Shown piece by piece: positions 1-9,700 of a stretch of DNA of 64,000 bases. Position numbers and translations under genes: made by a program. The stretch is taken from the NCBI RefSeq assembly GCF_017115165.1, contig NZ_JABXKF010000021.1:29621-93620 (forward strand), written 5' to 3'. Numbering within the stretch: the first letter of the stretch is position 1; every line of letters starts with the position of its first letter. Below the pieces are notes generated by a model, which saw nothing but the letters and a program-made list of their open reading frames with translations, was not told where the DNA came from and did not search any database. The DNA is from Nostoc sp. LPT. Lineage in GTDB: Bacteria > Cyanobacteriota > Cyanobacteriia > Cyanobacteriales > Nostocaceae.

Positions 1-16
1 GGACAAACGAAAAACG

Positions 17-475
17 ATGGCGAAACGCGTGCAGTTAGTTTTAAATCAGGATATCAGCAAGCTCGGAAAATCTGGCGACTTAGTGGAAGTAGCTCCTGGC
101 TACGCTCGTAACTATCTGATTCCCCAGAAATTGGCAACCAATGCCACTCCTGGTATTCTCAAGCAAGTAGAACGCCGTCGCGAGCAAGAGCGTCAACGGC
201 AATTAGAACTCAGACAACAAGCTCTTGAGCAAAAAGAATCTTTAGAAAAAGTTGGCAGCTTGACAATTGCCAAGCCAGTTGGTGAAAACGAAGCAATTTT
301 CGGTACTATCACCACCCAAGACGTTGTAGATGCAATTAAGGCAGCCACCGGTCAGGAAATCGATCGGCGTGGAATTACCATCCCTGATATTAACCACCTT
401 GGTACTTATCAAGCCGAAATTAAGCTGCATTCGGAAGTAGCGGCGCAAGTCGATATTCAAGTAGTCGCTAGCTAA
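17..475 (+). CDS. rplI: 50S ribosomal protein L9
   Basis: The 152-residue product is a full-length bacterial ribosomal protein L9, which binds 23S rRNA at the base of the L1 stalk. The N-terminal globular domain shows the family pattern [17 protein letters not shown] followed by GYARNYLIP, then a charged connecting helix (about residues 50-75) and the C-terminal domain. It starts at the window edge with an ATG a few bases after a purine-rich stretch. It is followed in the same direction by dnaB, a common rplI-dnaB order in cyanobacteria. Length and motifs are normal. Confidence 0.97.
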   Translation: MAKRVQLVLNQDISKLGKSGDLVEVAPGYARNYLIPQKLATNATPGILKQVERRREQERQRQLELRQQALEQKESLEKVGSLTIAKPVGENEAIFGTITTQDVVDAIKAATGQEIDRRGITIPDINHLGTYQAEIKLHSEVAAQVDIQVVAS

Positions 476-551
476 CTCACCAGAGGGATGAAGGGATGAG
501 GGGATGAGGGAGCAAGATAAACTCGTAACTCTTAACTCCTAGCTCCTGTAC

Positions 552-576
552 AGACGCGATTAATCGCGTCTCTAGC
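552..576. repeat. GACGCGAT inverted-repeat element, copy 1
   Basis: An 11-base arm GACGCGATTAA faces its complement in the gap between rplI and dnaB. The core GACGCGAT...ATCGCGTC recurs near 20185, 52949 and 52983, and in a diverged form near 43517. It could act as a weak terminator for rplI, but there is no U tract, so it is listed as a dispersed palindromic repeat. Confidence 0.6.
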
Positions 577-600
577 AAAATCTCAAAACTAAAATCGTTT

Positions 601-3249
601 ATGGCTGAAGAATTGAGTTTTCAAGGGCTAGGTAGCGATGCCTACGGCGGTAAACTAGGCCTCCCACCACAAAATATTGAGGCGGAAGAAGCGATTTTGG
701 GGGGTATTTTGCTAGATCCAGAAGCGATTAGTCGAGTTAGCGATCGCCTCCTTCCCGAAGCTTTTTACATTAGCGCTCACAAAAATATTTATCAAGCAGC
801 TGTGAGGCTCCACGCCCAAGGTAAATCCACAGACTTACTCTCAGTCACCAGTTGGCTGACTGACCATGAAATGCTAGCCCACATTGGTGGTAGAAATAAA
901 TTAGCAACTCTGGTAGACCGTACAGTGTCAGCAGTTAACATCGACGCCTTAGCAGGGTTAGTCATGGAAAAATACCTGCGGCGACAGTTAATTAAAGCTG
1001 GCAATGAAATTGTACATCTTGGTTACGAGACAGAAACCGAGTTACCACAAGTTTTAGATCAGGCAGAACAGAAAGTTTTTGGTGTTACTCAAGAACGTTC
1101 CCAATTGGGTTTAGTTCACATTTCTGATACTCTAATTAATAATTTCCAGGATATTGAAGATAGAAATCAAGGCATTGCCTTACCTGGAATTCCCTGCGGA
1201 TTTTACGATTTAGATGCGATGACTAGCGGCTTTCAACGTTCTGATTTAATTATTGTCGCGGGTCGCCCATCAATGGGGAAAACCGCATTTTGCTTGAACC
1301 TTGCTCATAACATTGCTGCTTCTTATAAATTACCAGTTGCTTTTTTCAGCTTGGAAATGTCCAAAGAGCAATTGACGCAACGTTTATTAGCTAGCGAAGC
1401 GCAAATTGAAAGTAGTTATCTGCGAACTGGCCGCCTCAGTCAAACCCAGTGGGAACCTTTAAGCCGTGCTATTGGTATCCTTTCCGAGATGCCGATTTAT
1501 ATTGACGATACGCCGAATATTACAGTTACACAAATGCGTAGTCAGTCAAGAAGACTGCAAGCTGAAATTGGAACTGAATTAGGATTAATTGTAATAGATT
1601 ACCTGCAATTGATGGAAGGAGCAGGTGATAATCGCGTACAAGAATTATCAAAAATTACGCGTCAACTCAAAGGTTTAGCGCGTGAATTATCTGTTCCAGT
1701 TATTGCCTTATCTCAGTTGAGTCGAGGCGTGGAAGCACGCACTAACAAACGCCCGATGTTATCTGATTTGAGAGAATCTGGTTGTTTAGCAGGCGATAGT
1801 CTGGTGACATTAGCAGATAGCGGACTGCAAGTACCAATTAGAGAATTAGCAGGTAAATCTGGTTTTGCAGTTTGGGCGTTGAACGAAGCTACAATGCAGC
1901 TAGAAAAAGCAATTGTTAGCAATGCTTTTTCCACTGGTGTAAAGCCTCTGTTTACTTTAACAACTCGATTGGGTCGAAAAATCCGTGCCACAGGTAATCA
2001 CAAGTTTTTAACAATTAATGGCTGGAAAAAACTTGATGAATTAACTCCTAAACAACATCTATGTTTACCAAGACATCTCCCCAGTCCTGCTAAACAAACC
2101 ATGACTTATGCCGAAGTCGCATTATTCGGGCATTTAATTGGCGACGGTTGCACATTGCCACGTCATGCCATACAGTACACCACTAGAGAGATAGATTTAG
2201 CTCAGAATGTTGCTTTCTTGGCAACAGAAGTTTTTGGAGATTCAATTGTTCCTAGAATTTCACTTGAACGTGGGTGGTATCAAGTTTATTTATCCGCAGC
2301 ACAGAATCTAACTCATCGTGTGAGAAATCCAATAGCCAAATGGCTAGACTCTCTCGGTGTTTTTGGTTTAAAGTCTTATGAAAAATTTGTACCTCAAGAA
2401 TTGTTCTCACAACCCCAAGAGTTAATAGGTTGCTTTCTAAGACACCTTTGGAGTACAGATGGCTGTATAAAATTGGTTGCAGGAAAAAACTTAAGACCTA
2501 TTGCATATTATGCAACGAGTAGCCAGAGACTAGGTTTTGATATACAGACACTTTTGTTAAGACTTGGCATTAACGCAATACTCAGGACAGTTCCTCAAGT
2601 TGGAAAAGGCAGAAATCAATATCATGTAATAATCACTGGTAAGCCCGATCTCCAGTTGTTTATTATTCATGTTGGAGCAGTAGGAGAATATAAGCTACGT
2701 TCACTCCAAGATATTTTCCAACACTTTGAAAACAGTATTCACAACCCTAATAGAGATATAATTCCGAAGGATGTTTGGAAAATAGAGGTTGTACCTGCGA
2801 TGCAAGCTATTGGCTTCACCACACGGATATTACAAGCCTCCATTGGAGTTTCCTTTTGTGGGTCTACTCTTTACAAAGTAAATTTAAGTCGAGAAAGAGC
2901 TTTAAAAATCGGCAACATTGTCCAATCATCTAAACTGGTTACTCTTGCCAAAAGTGATGTTTATTGGGACGAGATACTTTCAATTGAATATAGCGGCGAG
3001 GAAGAAGTCTTTGATCTTACAGTTCCTGGTTTGCATAATTTTGTTGCGAATAATATCATTGTCCACAACTCAATAGAACAAGACGCGGATTTAGTAATCA
3101 TGTTGTACCGCGACGAGTACTACTCTCCCGATACTCCCGATCGCGGCATTGCAGAAGTAATTATAGCTAAACACCGCAATGGCCCTACAGGTACTGCGAA
3201 ACTTTTGTTTAATCCACAATTTACAAAGTTTCAAAATTTAAAAATTTAG
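601..3249 (+). CDS. dnaB: Replicative DNA helicase DnaB containing an intein
   Basis: The 882-residue precursor is the hexameric replication-fork helicase. The DnaB N-terminal domain occupies about residues 20-125. The RecA-like ATPase domain carries Walker A GRPSMGKTAF (about residue 221) and the Walker B-like LIVIDYLQLM. The reading frame is interrupted after SDLRESG by a 429-residue intein and resumes with SIEQDADLVIMLYRDEYY. Removing the insertion leaves a normal helicase of about 453 residues. The ATG lacks a clear ribosome binding site but begins the conserved AEELSFQG region. Confidence 0.96.
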   Translation: MAEELSFQGLGSDAYGGKLGLPPQNIEAEEAILGGILLDPEAISRVSDRLLPEAFYISAHKNIYQAAVRLHAQGKSTDLLSVTSWLTDHEMLAHIGGRNKLATLVDRTVSAVNIDALAGLVMEKYLRRQLIKAGNEIVHLGYETETELPQVLDQAEQKVFGVTQERSQLGLVHISDTLINNFQDIEDRNQGIALPGIPCGFYDLDAMTSGFQRSDLIIVAGRPSMGKTAFCLNLAHNIAASYKLPVAFFSLEMSKEQLTQRLLASEAQIESSYLRTGRLSQTQWEPLSRAIGILSEMPIYIDDTPNITVTQMRSQSRRLQAEIGTELGLIVIDYLQLMEGAGDNRVQELSKITRQLKGLARELSVPVIALSQLSRGVEARTNKRPMLSDLRESGCLAGDSLVTLADSGLQVPIRELAGKSGFAVWALNEATMQLEKAIVSNAFSTGVKPLFTLTTRLGRKIRATGNHKFLTINGWKKLDELTPKQHLCLPRHLPSPAKQTMTYAEVALFGHLIGDGCTLPRHAIQYTTREIDLAQNVAFLATEVFGDSIVPRISLERGWYQVYLSAAQNLTHRVRNPIAKWLDSLGVFGLKSYEKFVPQELFSQPQELIGCFLRHLWSTDGCIKLVAGKNLRPIAYYATSSQRLGFDIQTLLLRLGINAILRTVPQVGKGRNQYHVIITGKPDLQLFIIHVGAVGEYKLRSLQDIFQHFENSIHNPNRDIIPKDVWKIEVVPAMQAIGFTTRILQASIGVSFCGSTLYKVNLSRERALKIGNIVQSSKLVTLAKSDVYWDEILSIEYSGEEEVFDLTVPGLHNFVANNIIVHNSIEQDADLVIMLYRDEYYSPDTPDRGIAEVIIAKHRNGPTGTAKLLFNPQFTKFQNLKI
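1783..3069 (+). other. DnaB intein with LAGLIDADG homing endonuclease
   Basis: This in-frame segment encodes a 429-residue intein (precursor residues 395-823). It begins with Cys in CLAGDSLVTL and ends in VHN before a Ser +1 residue, so all splicing residues are present. A block-B TxxH motif appears in ATGNHKFLT. Two LAGLIDADG-type motifs, LFGHLIGDG and FLRHLWSTDG, mark an endonuclease domain. The insertion site and flanking blocks match the well-known Synechocystis DnaB intein position from memory. Splicing activity is inferred from the intact motifs. Confidence 0.95.
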
Positions 3250-3317
3250 CCATTGAATTGGGGACTGGGAATGGGAGACTGGGAGAAGCCAATGCCCAAT
3301 GCCCAATGCCCTAGTTT

Positions 3318-3839
3318 TTACTTAACTCCTAGCAATTCCACTTCAAAAATTAGAGTTGCATTGGGTGGAATCACGCCACCAGCACCACGAGCGCCGTAGC
3401 CTAACTCAGATGGGATGATTAACTTACGAAGACCGCCTACTTTCATGGTGCTAAGTCCTTCATCCCAACCTTTGATTACCTGTCCAGCACCGATTTTAAA
3501 GCTAAAAGGTTGGCCGCGATCGCGTGAACTATCAAACTGAGTACCATCTTCTAGAGTGCCGACATAGTGAACTTCAACCGTTTGTCCAGATTTAGGAGTC
3601 GCCCCAGTCCCCTCTTTTAACTCCACATACTTTAATCCAGAGGGAGTAGTTACGGCATTAGCATCAGACATAGTATTACTCGCAATTAAGATATTGTTTT
3701 CAGTTACAGTCGTGGACGCTGGCGGCGTTTGGGTTAACTCGGCAGCAATGGCGGTATTCTGTTTACTGCCTACTTGCCCCACAACCAAAAGCACAACACA
3801 CACCAGCATGAAAGCCACGCTGAGGAAAATTGGTTTCAA
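3318..3839 (-). CDS. FKBP-type peptidyl-prolyl cis-trans isomerase, exported
   Basis: The 173-residue protein has an N-terminal hydrophobic signal sequence (residues 1-33, ending near AIAA) and a C-terminal FKBP domain (about residues 65-173). The domain includes [18 protein letters not shown], the VIKGWDEGL motif, and the final FEVELLGVK strand. It should catalyse proline isomerisation during folding of exported proteins in the periplasm or thylakoid lumen. It is convergent with dnaB. The low-complexity linker after the signal is typical of cyanobacterial members. Confidence 0.93.
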   Translation of the reverse strand: MKPIFLSVAFMLVCVVLLVVGQVGSKQNTAIAAELTQTPPASTTVTENNILIASNTMSDANAVTTPSGLKYVELKEGTGATPKSGQTVEVHYVGTLEDGTQFDSSRDRGQPFSFKIGAGQVIKGWDEGLSTMKVGGLRKLIIPSELGYGARGAGGVIPPNATLIFEVELLGVK

Positions 3840-3917
3840 AATCAGTTCTCCTTACTTAGGTATCCTGGCAAAAAGATTACCAACAGGACACATTTAGTTT
3901 AAATCAGAAAGGGCATT

Positions 3918-4241
3918 CTAACGCCAAAGCTTATTTTCTAAATCGCGTAATTGACGCTCTAAACGGTCAATTCTACCCCTTAGTTCGTCCACTTCTGACT
4001 GACGAGCCACCCCCAAATCCTGCATCATATTTCGCATTTGCCGTTGCATTTGGACATCGAAGTTTCCCTGTTCCGACTTTAACTGCTGGGCAATATCATC
4101 TATTACTGCCTTGGCTTGCTCAGGATTGAGCTTGCCATCTTTGACTAAATCATCGCTGACTTGCCGCAGTTTTTCTGCGACTATAGAGGTTGTGCCAAGA
4201 CCCACCATCATTAGCTGTTGCAACCAGTTGTTGTTGTCCAT
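3918..4241 (-). CDS. Small helical phasin-like protein
   Basis: This 107-residue protein is predicted to be largely helical. It starts with a hydrophobic patch (LQQLMMVGLGTTSIVAEKL), continues through KDGKLNPEQAKAVIDDIAQQL and ends in a coiled-coil heptad region (DELRGRIDRLERQLRDLENKL). This pattern resembles the phasin-like family that coats polyhydroxyalkanoate granules, but no neighbouring pha gene supports that role. It lies 79 bases upstream of the FKBP gene on the same strand, so the two could be co-transcribed. Function is uncertain. Confidence 0.75.
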   Translation of the reverse strand: MDNNNWLQQLMMVGLGTTSIVAEKLRQVSDDLVKDGKLNPEQAKAVIDDIAQQLKSEQGNFDVQMQRQMRNMMQDLGVARQSEVDELRGRIDRLERQLRDLENKLWR

Positions 4242-4455
4242 ACTCCCTTCCTCTTACTTATTAACCAGCCGACCCTTACTCCTGAGTGTAGGCAATCAAG
4301 CTTCTTAAAGCGTAGTTATTCTAGCCTACAGCTCTATTTTGGCAAATTCGCAAGCACAAGGATAAGGATCAAAGGGCGTGATTATACAACTCCTCAAGTT
4401 TAAGGTTGCCCAAATTTACCTATTTTTGCGATATCACAGGCAATTCCCTATAAAT

Positions 4456-4493
4456 TACAAAACTCACACTCATCCTTTGCGGTGAATGTGAGT
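4456..4493 (-). terminator. Rho-independent terminator of the 2TM-domain gene
   Basis: Read on the minus strand, ACTCACATTC pairs with GAGTGTGAGT around a short loop and is followed directly by TTTTG. It lies about 60 bases past the stop of the 4557-4967 gene. The rest of the 4242-4556 gap shows no gene. Confidence 0.6.
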
Positions 4494-4556
4494 AGTTCAT
4501 GGGAAGATTTTATCTAGACAGTGCTGAATATCCAAGATTGATCGTTAAAGGAGAAG

Positions 4557-4967
4557 TTAAATTTGTGTACGCCATTTCTGAAAAGCGATCTCGTAATCCT
4601 CTGATTTACTCTGATAAACACTCCACCAATGAAAAAATAGTCCTAACCCCCATCCTAATATTGGGAAAATAGCCCAAAAATAACTAGGACTAGTGATTAA
4701 ATTTAAGAGAATGAGGAATAAATTCACTGCTAGGAAAGAAACAAAGTGTGTCCAAAAGGCTCTGCGTCGGAAAGTATTAAATGTGTGTCGCGAACGTTCC
4801 TCTTCTTGTTGAGCCAACCACTTTTGTTCAGTTGTTTCCAAAATCTTAGAAGAAATGCCTAACTCAGATGCCATTTCTAAAAGCTGTTCTCGTGAAAATT
4901 CACCTTCCTGTTTACGAGTGAGTGCTTTTTGCAGGATTTGTTGGACATCTTCTGAATCGTAAGTCAT
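4557..4967 (-). CDS. 2TM domain-containing protein
   Basis: The 136-residue protein has a soluble N-terminal helical part (residues 1-60, with QILQKALTRKQEGEFSREQL and a helix-turn-helix-like stretch). The C-terminal 2TM domain follows, with FRRRAFWTHFVSFLAVN leading into the first membrane span and FWAIFPILGWGLGLFFHWW forming the second. This matches the two-helix membrane domain often found alone or on sensor proteins; no function is known. It stands alone and is followed by its own terminator. Confidence 0.8.
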   Translation of the reverse strand: MTYDSEDVQQILQKALTRKQEGEFSREQLLEMASELGISSKILETTEQKWLAQQEEERSRHTFNTFRRRAFWTHFVSFLAVNLFLILLNLITSPSYFWAIFPILGWGLGLFFHWWSVYQSKSEDYEIAFQKWRTQI

Positions 4968-5481
4968 TTTAATTACCTTATAAGTTTGTGTGTAAATACG
5001 CCTTTGATTTCACGAAATTATCGATCGGCTTCGTTCAATTCAATTAGCAAATGCATCCACATTTTGCATCCAATACTTAGTAATATTCACAACACTATTA
5101 TTTTCTCACAATTGATTTAGGGCTACTGTATTTGTCAATACCTCTATAATTGCTTTGATGAGAGCGAGCTGTTACGGCATTAAGCTAAACATTGTCATTA
5201 TGGAGTAAAGGATGCTGGTAGCTCGATTTCAGGTAAAGATCCAACTATATGTTGCTGCCTCAATCGAGTAAACATCGCTGAAATCACTCTTTTGAATTTC
5301 CAAAAATATTAAATTTAATGGAAGATTTAAAATATCAGCAGCGATCTACGCTACCTAGTAGTCTGTCAAGTTTGATTTGATCGGTTCGTAGTTTATGCTT
5401 TAGCACTAACTATAAACAATCCGCACCTCTCAATTATTTCTTGACAGACGAGTGGGAATGCGTCAATAGAGGACTCAATCA
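4968..5481. other. Intergenic region without a recognised gene
   Basis: This 514-base gap separates the divergent 2TM-domain and ParA genes, so it must hold both promoters. The only structure seen is a small inverted-repeat element at 5361-5449. No RNA gene is recognisable. Confidence 0.5.
5361..5449. repeat. Small inverted-repeat element (MITE-like), GTCTGTCAAG ends
   Basis: A perfect 10-base terminal inverted repeat, GTCTGTCAAG and CTTGACAGAC, bounds 89 bases. A related element with nearly the same ends lies at 59755-59864. Both contain internal GTAGTAAGCAC-like sequence or decayed versions of it. No protein is encoded, so mobility would depend on a transposase elsewhere. Confidence 0.5.
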
Positions 5482-6366
5482 ATGGGATATGTAATTGCTA
5501 CTGCCAATATGAAAGGTGGCGTTGGTAAAACCACCCTCACGGTCAACTTAGCTACCTGTTTAGCTAAAAATCATGGCAAGCGGGTGCTTGTCCTTGATTT
5601 AGACAGCCAAATTAGCGCCACACTCAGTTTGATGTCGCCTTTAGATTTTGCCAAGCTTCGTAAACAAAGTAAGACATTTAGGTATCTGATAGACGAAGTT
5701 ATCAATCCAGACCCACAAGCAAAACTCACAATTCAGGATATTGTTCAATCCCAGGTTTGTAATCTTCCCGGACTAGATTTATTACCGGGAGATATCGATT
5801 TATATGATGAATTTGTTGTTTCAGAAATGCTGCATCAGCAAGCAACTGCTTTGGGGGAACAGGACTTTGAAACGATTTGGAATCGCTTTGAAAGGGTCTT
5901 AATTAATAATATCTTAAAACCAGTACGTCAAGAATATGATTTTATCCTTCTCGATTGCGCCCCTGGCTATAATCTATTGACTCGTAGCGCTTTAGCTGCC
6001 AGTGATTTCTACATACTTCCTGCGAAACCAGAACCATTATCTGTAGTGGGTATTCAACTTCTAGAAAGACGGATTGCCCAATTAAAAGATAGTCACGGAC
6101 ATGAAACCAAGATAGATATAAAAATGTTGGGAATTGTATTTAGTATGTCCAGTGCTAACCTGCTCACTGGCAGATACTATAAACAAGTAATGCACCGCGT
6201 TGTAGAAGATTTTGGTGTTGAGAAAATTTGTAAGGTACAAATACCAGTTGATGTTAACGTTGCTAAGGCTGTTGATAGTTTTATACCAGCTGTTTTAAAT
6301 GCTCCCCAATCAGCAGGTTCAAAAGCTTTCTTGCAATTAACTCAGGAGTTGTTGCAAAAGCTATAG
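5482..6366 (+). CDS. ParA/MinD-family ATPase
   Basis: The 294-residue protein has the deviant Walker A motif KGGVGKTTL at residues 11-19, preceded by YVIATANM. It has the switch motif VLDLDSQ and Walker B-like FILLDCAPG. Such ATPases partition plasmids, chromosomes or large protein cargo by dynamic binding to DNA. No parB gene is adjacent, so it is an orphan and its cargo is unknown. A GAGGA ribosome binding site precedes the ATG by nine bases. A 13-bp perfect hairpin follows the gene. Confidence 0.92.
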   Translation: MGYVIATANMKGGVGKTTLTVNLATCLAKNHGKRVLVLDLDSQISATLSLMSPLDFAKLRKQSKTFRYLIDEVINPDPQAKLTIQDIVQSQVCNLPGLDLLPGDIDLYDEFVVSEMLHQQATALGEQDFETIWNRFERVLINNILKPVRQEYDFILLDCAPGYNLLTRSALAASDFYILPAKPEPLSVVGIQLLERRIAQLKDSHGHETKIDIKMLGIVFSMSSANLLTGRYYKQVMHRVVEDFGVEKICKVQIPVDVNVAKAVDSFIPAVLNAPQSAGSKAFLQLTQELLQKL

Positions 6367-6424
6367 CTTTAGTTAATCATTGATTAACAACATGATTTCC
6401 GATTTATTAAATTAGAAAGATGAA

Positions 6425-6455
6425 TGTAAAGACGTAGCATTCCTACGTCTTTACA
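6425..6455 (+). terminator. Perfect hairpin downstream of the ParA gene
   Basis: TGTAAAGACGTAG pairs perfectly with CTACGTCTTTACA around a five-base loop, 59 bases after the parA stop. There is no long U tract, so it may instead be a dispersed repeat. Sequence from 6456 to 6788 shows no gene. Confidence 0.5.
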
Positions 6456-6788
6456 AGGGTTTCAGGCAATAAATAATTTAATTTTGGAAATTTCTATATC
6501 TATTAAGTAGGTCGCAAATCTGAACCTTTCAATTTTTATAAAGGTCTGAAGAAAGAGAATTTATACCTACTCGGTGAGAAACAAGCTACATAGAATAAAT
6601 CTCAAATCCCCAATTTAAAGTTCTCTATTCAAGAAAACTCTTTAGGCATCAGGTCAATCTAAAATCTAAAATCCACAATTCAGTAATAAATAAGTTATCT
6701 TTTCTTAAAGTTCAGCAGTTATACGGAAGCTATAATTAGTGAGATTCAGCTATTGAGTGAAAAGGTCAGTAAATCTCACTAAGAAACA

Positions 6789-9700
6789 ATGGTTAGTAAC
6801 GATTCTGCGCGGGCACAAAACAATCAGCACTTACTAATGCGCCTACCACGGACTCTGAGTTATCTCGAAACCTGGGGCTTCGGGTTAACTGGTCATGTTG
6901 GATGGATTGGTACCGCCCCCATTATTCATGCAGCGTTAGGGCCAAAAGCTATCTTAGTTTGGTTTTTTGGCACGATTATTTCCTTTTTACTCAACTTGCA
7001 GGTACAAAGTCTAGGTAGGCATTGGTCAGATGTCGCCGGAGGAACACCGAACTATACCACAAGGCTATTAAAGAACTTTCCTGACTTAGGCCGTTACGTA
7101 GCATTAGGATACTTTTTTAGCTGGGCAGCAGCACCAGCACTGTATGCGATTATTCTCACTAACTTAATTAAAGTTAATTTTGAAACATTAGGTATTTCTT
7201 GTCCAGAAACTTTCTTAAAAGTCTTATTTACAGCGATTCCATTTATTTTAGCGTTCAGTGGCACCCGTGCTTTGGCGCTCCTGCATTTATTTTTTGTATT
7301 ACCAGCGATTTTATTACTGTTATCGTTTTGTGTTCAAGGCGTATTATGGTTAGCCTTCTCATCTGCTAATTTTAATTTTCTCCCAACTAGCACACATAGC
7401 CTGAGCTTCCAAGAATGGGCAAAGTGGTTTTTTCTAGCTAGTTATTCAATTTATGCTTGTGAAACCACTTCTTCTTTTGTTGCTGATAGTCGCCACCCAT
7501 ATAAAACTTTAAAGTTTTTAACCGTAGCTGCTTGGTTAATTCCTCCGGTGTTTCTAGGTGGTTCTTGGGTATTAATGTGTTCTACTCAAAATCCTATAAT
7601 ACGTGATGATGCTTTCTTAAATCTAGTAGCGGCTTCTGAGCCTTTTTGGGGTGAATCTGCCTCTTTTCTAGTAACACTTCTGATTACTATATCTTGCCTT
7701 CTAAGTTCTGCTACAGCAGTTTCTAACTCTCCTCGGATATTATACCAGCTTGCCTTAGACAGACAGCTTTCTCCTATATTTGCATTAGTTTCCCGTCAAG
7801 GTGTCCTTGGCCCTGCTATTTTATTGACCTTTCTACTAAGTTTACTTTGTCTAAATTTGGGAAATGTATCTCAACTTGTTACAGTAGCAGGCACCTGTTA
7901 TCTTATGTCCATTATGGGACTACATCTGGGATTATGGCTGTGTCGGGGTAAACCACACGTGTTATGGCCTTGGTGGTCACTTGGTTTTTTCTTGTTAGAA
8001 GCGGTAGTTCTAATAGTGGGAGGTTTAGCTTGGAACTGGAGAGATTTCTTAGTGGGATTATTATTACCCATTATTTTGATGATTACAGATGTAGTGCTAC
8101 GTCGCTTAAGATTTGCGCCATTACACCCAAATTGGTGGACACAGCGTTACGATACTAAGTCTAATAGAAACAATCCAGACTTTGTAGTATTACAAGTGAT
8201 TGTTTTAGTATCATTGATTTGTATTACTGCCACAATCAGTTGGGTTATTCGCGATTTTTTAGATAGACTTTCTAATCATCCTCAAAATTCTTTCCTAGCG
8301 ATTTTATTAGTAACGCTTTCTTTTGCTGGGGTTGCGATCGCTTGCTGGACAACTTTACCACAAATTATTGCTATTGATGAAGCACGCAAACAAGCAAGAA
8401 ACCTATTTATTACTACTCTCGATACCGTTCCAGATACTGTTTTAGTATTAGATGAAGACGGTACAATTTCTCAGACAAATGCTGCTGCTGAAGAATTATT
8501 TCAAACAAGTATTCAGCAGCTGCTTGGGCAAAACTTGAATCAACTTCTAATATGCTATCGCGGCAAACCGGAGCAATGGTCTATTAGGAGCGAGCAAAGC
8601 TTGAAAATTAACCAAGGTTTGCGAATTGTTGAATCAACGATTTCCCAGCCATTTAATTCTCTGCTACGGGAATATATTGTTATTGTCCGTGACATAACTA
8701 AGCGGAAGCTAGCAGAGGAAGAACTAGTCCAGTATCGTTATCAGCTTGAGCAGTTGGTTCTAGAACGCACTATTGAACTTATTAGGGTTAATCAACAACT
8801 TCAACAAGACATTGTTAAACGTCAAGAAGCACAAGAACAATTACTGCACAACAGTCTTCATGATGGGCTAACTGGATTACCTAATCAACGATTATTTCTG
8901 GAGCGGGTGCAGCAAGCAATAGAACAGGCTAAACAGCAAAATAATTATTTATTTGCCGTACTATTCTTAGACCTAGACCGCTTTAAAGTTGTGAATGACA
9001 GCCTGGGACATCTACTAGGAAATCAACTTTTGATTGCAATTTCTCATCGGCTAAAGTCAGTTCTGCGAGGTGAAGACATAGTTGCCCGTTTTGGCGGAGA
9101 TGAGTTCACAATCTTAATTGAGGAAATTGAGGATATCGACACCGCCATACAGGTCGCCGAGCGAATTAAAAAGGTGCTAGCTTTGCCATTTCAATTAAAT
9201 GAGCATCGGGTGTTTACTAATGTTAGTATTGGTATCGCTTTAAGTAGAGTAGATTATGAGCAAGCAGCGCAGATTCTACGCGATGCTGATGTGGCAATGT
9301 ATTGCGCTAAATCACTTGGTAAGGCACGTTATGAGGTTTTTGATCCAAAGATGCACGAGGGTGCAGCTTTGCTCTTAGAGTTAGAAACTGCTCTGCGAAA
9401 TGCGCTGCTAAAGCAAGAAGAATTTCGCCTTGATTACCAGCCAATTGTTTCACTAACAACTGGCAAAATTATTGGATTTGAGGCACTGATACGTTGGTAT
9501 CATCCAGAACGAGGACTTATTTCCCCTCAAGATTTTATTCCCCTAGCTGAGGAAACTGGAATGATTGTTAATATCGGGCAATGGGTGCTTTATGAAGCCT
9601 GTTACCAAATGCACAAATGGCATAAACAATTTCTTACCTCACAACCTCTGACAATTAGCGTAAATTTTTCTGGTAAACAAATCACGCAACCTGGTGTGTT

